Below, one piece after another: positions 24,051-27,614 of a DNA stretch of 27,614 nt. The stretch's first letter is position 1. Every line of letters starts with the position of its first letter. Origin of the DNA: an uncultured Mogibacterium sp. Lineage in GTDB: Bacteria > Bacillota_A > Clostridia > Peptostreptococcales > Anaerovoracaceae. Both the position numbers and the translations under genes were made by a program. The notes beneath the pieces were generated by a model. That model saw nothing but the letters and a program-made list of their open reading frames with translations. It searched no databases and was not told the DNA's origin. Location of the stretch: positions 1 through 27,614 of the forward strand of contig NZ_CALHTQ010000001.1 of NCBI RefSeq assembly GCF_938039775.1, read 5' to 3'.

Positions 24051-25169
24051 TTAAAACATTAACATGTCACGGAATGTTTCGAGGTTCGTCTTAACCTGCT
24101 CGAACTGCTGCATTTGTCTGTCAACTTCAACTAGCACTAGTGGCAGATTCGCCTCTTCACAGGCTTTCTTAATACATACGAAGTCAAATTCTTCAGGATC
24201 GCAGAATTTTGTCATTACTACAACAACACCTTTTGCACCTCTCTCCTTCGCTATATCCACTATCCACTGAACTCTTGGCTTATCCACGTTATACAGGACT
24301 GAGCAATTATCAGTGTTTGCAAATTTTTCAGCAAGTGCCTGAAGTGGCTCGTCACCAGCAGGTACGTCAGTTCTGTACTGTCTTGAGTGTGCACAGACAT
24401 CGTCAGCAACGATATGAATGCCAACCTCGTCAAACGCTTCGCTTAGCCCCTCCATATCTGTAAGGATTCCTGAAACAACTACAGGGTAATTTCCTATGCT
24501 TTCCTCGGCAGCCTCGAGCTCTGCGATAAATCTATTTACAAGAGCGGTATGCTCTTCTACTAACATATAGTTAGCGCTTGCAAATATATCGCTCCTATCC
24601 TGCACCGTTACTTCCGCATGTCTTGCTAACAATTCGTCTACGCGTCTCATCGCTTCGTTGTGCTCGTTATAAAGCCTATTTGACTCTGCCAGCTTCTCCA
24701 TCGAGAACTTTGCTCCAGTACACTCTTCGAGGTCTTTGATAACTCTCTCATATCCTGCTCTCGTATAATTGATTCCATATACAGGTTTTCTGTTCTGAGG
24801 GTAAGTCATAGGTATAAACTTGATATCTGGAACTGCATATTTCCAGTTCTCACCCATAGTCTTGAGAGTGTCACAGAGAGATGGAATTACGATAGCACTC
24901 GCACCTTCGAACTTTCCGGCGATACCAAGCTCCAAAATCGACTGCACTATAGAGCAAATAAATGCCGGGAAGTATTCCTTTGATCTATTAAGCTCCATAT
25001 CAGCTCCCCATGTTCCCATTGGCACAAGCCCCATCGAATGCATGATCTCATCAGGAGTGTAATATGGGACAGTGAGCACGATTTTCTTGCCTTCGGCAAG
25101 GTATTTATCCATCTGCTTGCGAGGAGATGATGCTATCTCATGAAACTCTTTAATTGAACTGTATGTCAT
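24051..25169 (-). CDS. hadC: 2-hydroxyacyl-CoA dehydratase beta subunit
   Basis: Second subunit of the heterodimeric [4Fe-4S] dehydratase that removes water from (R)-2-hydroxyacyl-CoA by a ketyl-radical route. The 372 residues have the family start (YYTPDEIMHSMGLVPMGTWG near 36-55). Cysteines at 72 (ICSIVQS), 99 (SLCDTLK) and 323 (TKFCDPEEFD) are spaced as the cluster ligands of HadC/HgdB-type subunits. The ATG lies 2 nt after the hadB stop, and the AAAGGAGAT ribosome site lies inside the hadB end, so the two subunits are coupled. Oxygen sensitivity is expected from the family. Confidence 0.95.
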   Translation of the reverse strand: MTYSSIKEFHEIASSPRKQMDKYLAEGKKIVLTVPYYTPDEIMHSMGLVPMGTWGADMELNRSKEYFPAFICSIVQSILELGIAGKFEGASAIVIPSLCDTLKTMGENWKYAVPDIKFIPMTYPQNRKPVYGINYTRAGYERVIKDLEECTGAKFSMEKLAESNRLYNEHNEAMRRVDELLARHAEVTVQDRSDIFASANYMLVEEHTALVNRFIAELEAAEESIGNYPVVVSGILTDMEGLSEAFDEVGIHIVADDVCAHSRQYRTDVPAGDEPLQALAEKFANTDNCSVLYNVDKPRVQWIVDIAKERGAKGVVVVMTKFCDPEEFDFVCIKKACEEANLPLVLVEVDRQMQQFEQVKTNLETFRDMLMF

Positions 25170-25171
25170 AG

Positions 25172-26416
25172 CTAATTATCTCCTTTCTCGGCTTTGTTAG
25201 ACTCCATGATTTCCATGAGCCCCTGAACTCTCGTGTCGTACTGTGCTTCAGAGAAGTTTCTTGGATCTGCCTGATCTCCGTCAAAGCTTGCAACTGGTAT
25301 ATCGCATGCTTCTCCAATCTGTCTACTCATCTCGTACATGAAACCGCTCCATAGTTTGCATGAACGGTTAGTGTGAACAAGCAAACCTTCGACATGATTT
25401 TCATTACAAAGCTTTATTCTCTTATCTCTCGACTTCTCGAGGTTAATAGCGTTTGGTACACTGCAGTAAGCCTTAATCATCTCCTCAAATGAGTGATAGT
25501 CGAAGCCAAAAGCATCTGCATAAATCGTAGTTACCATATTGATTCCTCTATCCTTGAGTCCGTGTGAAGTCGCTCTTAGATATGGCCAACAAGCTATTCC
25601 TTCGAACATTATTCTATGTTTTTCCTCTGCTCTAAAAGTACTTGTTCCGTTCAAGTGATTTTCCTTATACTCCTTGAGCAGTGTCTCCATTGCTTCGCCA
25701 GCTTCTTCTTTACCTCTTGCCGTAACCATTACAGCCATGTGATTGAGTAGATCGAATCCATTGAATGGAGACGGAACGTATTTTGCCTGTGCTGTTGCCT
25801 CTAGCCAAGCCCTGCTTGCTCTGCAGCTAAATCCAGTTACCTTCTTGAACTTTTCATCATCCCACTTCAGGTTGAACAACTCCTCAAGCTTATGAACCGC
25901 ATCCCAGAACTGAGCAGATACATATTCAACTTCCGCATCAGACACCTCATAATCTGGATTAAACGGAATATCAAGTATAATCATCGGAACATCTAACTCT
26001 CTTGCTAGATTCTCATACCACTTGATCATACAGTTACAGATGTTGTTGCAGCATAGAAGTACATCTGGCATCGCAACGTCCTGCTCTGGACATTCTTTTA
26101 GCTTCGCATATGCAAGGCTAACTCTTGCATATGCACAGATGTCATTTGAATAACCATCCGCTTCAGCAACGTTGCACATCCTTTCTCCAGCACCGCGAGC
26201 AGCAATTCCTGCCGCCTGGTTTTCAGGATAAGCTGTAGCAATTCCTAAAGTCTCTGGGATTTCTACCGGAAAGTTGCTTGAAACCCATGCAACTGGAATA
26301 CCATCTTTCTTAGCCTCTATTGCACTAGCAAACGCATCGCCAGCAATTTTACCAAGCTTGAATTTGGCTGAATTAGGGTCAATAGGCTTCTTAGGCTTTT
26401 TGATTTCTTCTGCCAT
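25172..26416 (-). CDS. hadB: 2-hydroxyacyl-CoA dehydratase alpha subunit
   Basis: First subunit of the [4Fe-4S] dehydratase. An ATG at 26422 is also in frame, but GAGGAGG ends only 1 nt before it; the ATG at 26416 has 7-nt spacing and is the better start, giving 414 residues. Cysteines at 94 (ICAYAR), 127 (NNICNC) and 353 (RSCKLWSG) fit the three cluster ligands of HadB. FNPDYEVSDAEVEYVSAQF and TTIYADAFGFDYHSFEEM are typical of the family. The subunit is separated from hadI by 147 bp that hold a hairpin and a Rex-box-like sequence. Whether it acts on aliphatic (leucine-derived) or aromatic substrates cannot be told by eye. Confidence 0.95.
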   Translation of the reverse strand: MAEEIKKPKKPIDPNSAKFKLGKIAGDAFASAIEAKKDGIPVAWVSSNFPVEIPETLGIATAYPENQAAGIAARGAGERMCNVAEADGYSNDICAYARVSLAYAKLKECPEQDVAMPDVLLCCNNICNCMIKWYENLARELDVPMIILDIPFNPDYEVSDAEVEYVSAQFWDAVHKLEELFNLKWDDEKFKKVTGFSCRASRAWLEATAQAKYVPSPFNGFDLLNHMAVMVTARGKEEAGEAMETLLKEYKENHLNGTSTFRAEEKHRIMFEGIACWPYLRATSHGLKDRGINMVTTIYADAFGFDYHSFEEMIKAYCSVPNAINLEKSRDKRIKLCNENHVEGLLVHTNRSCKLWSGFMYEMSRQIGEACDIPVASFDGDQADPRNFSEAQYDTRVQGLMEIMESNKAEKGDN

Positions 26417-26499
26417 AACCATACCTCCTCATGTATTTTGTTAATCTTTTAGTGAATTTTAATAAATCACTTATTTAAAACTTCTTTATCAGCATTAAC

Positions 26500-26517
26500 T
26501 TGTTAATTAAATAACGT
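26500..26517 (+). promoter_or_regulatory. Possible Rex-box-like site between hadI and hadB
   Basis: TTGTTAA-N4-ATAACGT matches 11 of the 14 fixed positions of the Firmicutes Rex consensus TTGTTAA-N4-TTAACAA; one half is perfect. Rex senses the NADH/NAD ratio, which fits a reductive pathway. The region is very A+T-rich, so chance similarity is a real possibility. Confidence 0.25.
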
Positions 26518-26528
26518 TTTTGAATAAT

Positions 26529-26556
26529 TTTTTACTGCTCCTTCGAGCAGCAAAAA
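26529..26556 (-). repeat. Intercistronic hairpin downstream of hadI
   Basis: On the minus strand TTTTTGCTGCTC pairs with GAGCAGTAAAAA over 12 bp (one G-U) around a GAAG loop, starting only 8 nt after the hadI stop. What follows is AATTATTCAAAA, not a U-run. It may be a weak terminator or an mRNA-stabilising hairpin that makes hadI transcripts differ in amount from hadBC. Confidence 0.65.
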
Positions 26557-26563
26557 CTAAAGT

Positions 26564-27352
26564 TTATTGTTTCTCTTTTTTTATAGAACTTTTGAAAGCA
26601 TACACCGCAGCGCCTATTGCACCGAAGTACTGGGCAAGTGGATCGTATTCTATCTCAACATCTAACGTTTTACTCATTGCATCCCTTACTGCACCATTCT
26701 TTGCCACACCACCAGACATACAGACTTTTTCTTTAACCCCTGCTCTTCTAGCAAGTGCACCTACTCTTGATGCAACACTGTTGCAGATTCCTGCAATTAT
26801 ATTTTCTCTGCTCTCACCATTTGCGAGCTGACTGATTACTTCTGATTCAGCAAACACGGTACATGTACTCGAAATAGTTGCTGGATTGTCTGCTTTTGAT
26901 GCTAATAATTCTAATTCTGATATATCAACTCTCAAAATGTTAGCCATAACATCTAGAAATCGTCCTGTACCAGCAGCACACTTATCGTTCATCACGAAGT
27001 TGGTCATACGTCCTGAGTCGTTTAAACAGATAACCTTTGCATCTTGTCCACCGATATCTATTACAGTCCTAACATCTGGAAAAATAATTTGACTGCCTAA
27101 CGCATGACACGTCAGTTCACTCACTTCAAGATCGCAGCCTCTATATTTATTTCTTCCATAACCTGTAACAACAGTGCATGAAATATCTGATTCTCTAAGC
27201 CTTGAACACTCCATCAATTTGCTCATAACTTCCTCTGGTCCAGAAGTTCCAAGCCCTCCAATGCTTAGAGCCTGAGCAACTATCCGCTCACCATCTTCAA
27301 GTATAATGCTCTTCGATGTTGTTGACCCTATATCTAGTCCAAGAGTATACAT
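26564..27352 (-). CDS. hadI: Activator (archerase) of 2-hydroxyacyl-CoA dehydratase
   Basis: Homodimeric ATPase with a bridging [4Fe-4S] cluster that injects one electron into HadBC at low potential. The 262 residues start YTLGLDIGSTTSKSIILEDG, the ASKHA phosphate 1 motif. VIDIGGQDAKVI (98-109) is the phosphate 2 motif. Cys125 in NDKCAAGTGRF and Cys164 in SSTCTVFAESEV are the two cluster ligands contributed by each subunit, at nearly the same positions as in HgdC. VCMSGGVAKN is the adenosine motif near the end. It is the first gene of the operon, directly behind a near-consensus promoter, with an AAGGAG ribosome site. One activator serves many dehydratase turnovers, so lower downstream coupling would make sense. 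Confidence 0.96.
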   Translation of the reverse strand: MYTLGLDIGSTTSKSIILEDGERIVAQALSIGGLGTSGPEEVMSKLMECSRLRESDISCTVVTGYGRNKYRGCDLEVSELTCHALGSQIIFPDVRTVIDIGGQDAKVICLNDSGRMTNFVMNDKCAAGTGRFLDVMANILRVDISELELLASKADNPATISSTCTVFAESEVISQLANGESRENIIAGICNSVASRVGALARRAGVKEKVCMSGGVAKNGAVRDAMSKTLDVEIEYDPLAQYFGAIGAAVYAFKSSIKKEKQ

Positions 27353-27369
27353 CTGATGTTCTCCTTCCG

Positions 27370-27389
27370 TTGTACTATTCTATGTACAA
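27370..27389. promoter_or_regulatory. Palindrome at the had operon transcription start
   Basis: TTGTAC-N8-GTACAA is a perfect 6-bp inverted repeat that starts 4 bp downstream of the -10 element and covers the predicted +1. This is a classic place for a repressor operator; it could also be a small hairpin at the 5' end of the mRNA. Confidence 0.5.
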
Positions 27390-27393
27390 TTTC

Positions 27394-27421
27394 ATTATAT
27401 ATCTCGTTATTTTATAGTCAA
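27394..27421 (-). promoter_or_regulatory. Sigma-A promoter of the had operon
   Basis: On the minus strand TTGACT (27416-27421) and TATAAT (27394-27399) are separated by 16 bp. The predicted start is near 27387, giving a 5' leader of about 35 nt before hadI. This is the best promoter upstream of the nine-gene unit. Confidence 0.82.
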
Positions 27422-27505
27422 CCAACTTTGTTAAAAATTTATTATAGTTGTTTTTCAATCGTGTATTTAATAATTTTTAATGGTTTTTAATAAAGGAGAG
27501 CGTAT

Positions 27506-27614
27506 ATGAAAAAGAAATTAGCGGTATTTTTAGCAGCCCTACTAGTTGCAACTGGTTTGACTGCTTGTGGTCAGAAGGAAGAAGTATCCAGTGAACCTGC
27601 TGTTACTGCAAAGG
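27506..27614 (+). CDS. Lipoprotein, 5' part only (36 codons visible)
   Basis: The ATG at 27506 follows AAAGGAGAG by 5 nt. The visible protein begins with MKKK, a hydrophobic stretch LAVFLAALLVATG and the lipobox LTAC at residues 18-21, followed by a Ser/Glu-rich linker. This is a type II signal peptide, so the product is exported and lipid-anchored at the outer face of the membrane. A solute-binding protein is the commonest kind with such a start, but nothing in the window proves it. The gene is divergent from hadI; the shared 153-bp region (27353-27505) holds the had promoter and an A+T-rich stretch with no clear plus-strand promoter. Confidence 0.85.
   Translation, partial: MKKKLAVFLAALLVATGLTACGQKEEVSSEPAVTAK

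Noticed and set aside
27428..27445. Full Rex box upstream of hadI
   Set aside because: Only the left half TTGTTAA is intact; the right half TTATTAT matches 4 of 7 positions in a very A+T-rich stretch. Mentioned only as a half-site.

Overview
The window looks like a chromosome segment of a low-to-mid GC, anaerobic, amino-acid-fermenting member of the Clostridia (Firmicutes). The evidence is the S-box (SAM-I) riboswitch on metK, the AGGAGG-type ribosome binding sites, the truA-scpA-scpB-rluB order, and above all a complete reductive-branch Stickland operon with an oxygen-sensitive 2-hydroxyacyl-CoA dehydratase. A Mogibacterium/[Eubacterium] nodatum-like or Peptostreptococcaceae-like host would fit, but this is inference. 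Most genes lie on the minus strand, which is probably the leading strand here. No rRNA, tRNA, CRISPR array, transposase or phage gene was found.

Layout from left to right. Positions 1-2897 (minus): two FAD-dependent dehydrogenases of unknown physiological role, the first cut by the window edge. 3024-4425 (minus): metK with a full SAM-I riboswitch leader (promoter, aptamer, antiterminator, terminator). 4574-8062 (plus): an unrecognised 425-residue protein, a 290-bp intergenic region with a cluster of DnaA boxes, an AlaX-type alanyl-tRNA editing protein with an unusual zinc motif, and a cytidylate kinase-like protein; a bidirectional terminator follows. 8196-11031 (minus): truA-scpA-scpB-rluB, each start overlapping the previous stop. 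11116-11838 (minus): a lone A24 prepilin-type peptidase, apparently leaderless. 11924-14213 (minus): an alpha/beta hydrolase translationally coupled to a family I CoA-transferase. 14256-17167 (minus): a Na/Pi symporter-PhoU fusion coupled to a THUMP RNA methyltransferase.

17400-27352 (minus) is the main metabolic system, read right to left: hadI (ATP-dependent activator), hadB and hadC (4Fe-4S dehydratase), hadA (family III CoA-transferase), ldhA-like (R)-2-hydroxyacid dehydrogenase, acdB (acyl-CoA dehydrogenase), etfB, etfA and a butyrate kinase. From family knowledge, the encoded route is: 2-oxoacid (from transamination of Leu, Phe, Tyr or similar) reduced to the (R)-2-hydroxyacid, activated to the CoA ester, dehydrated to the 2-enoyl-CoA, and reduced by AcdB-EtfAB, probably with electron bifurcation to ferredoxin. 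The operon has a near-consensus promoter with a TTGTAC-N8-GTACAA palindrome at the predicted transcription start, and two intercistronic hairpins that could set subunit ratios. The window ends in the first 36 codons of a divergent lipoprotein.

The most worthwhile items for follow-up are the DnaA-box cluster beside the unrecognised protein, the His-to-Tyr change in the AlaX zinc motif, the control elements of the had operon and the butyrate kinase at its end without a phosphotransbutyrylase.
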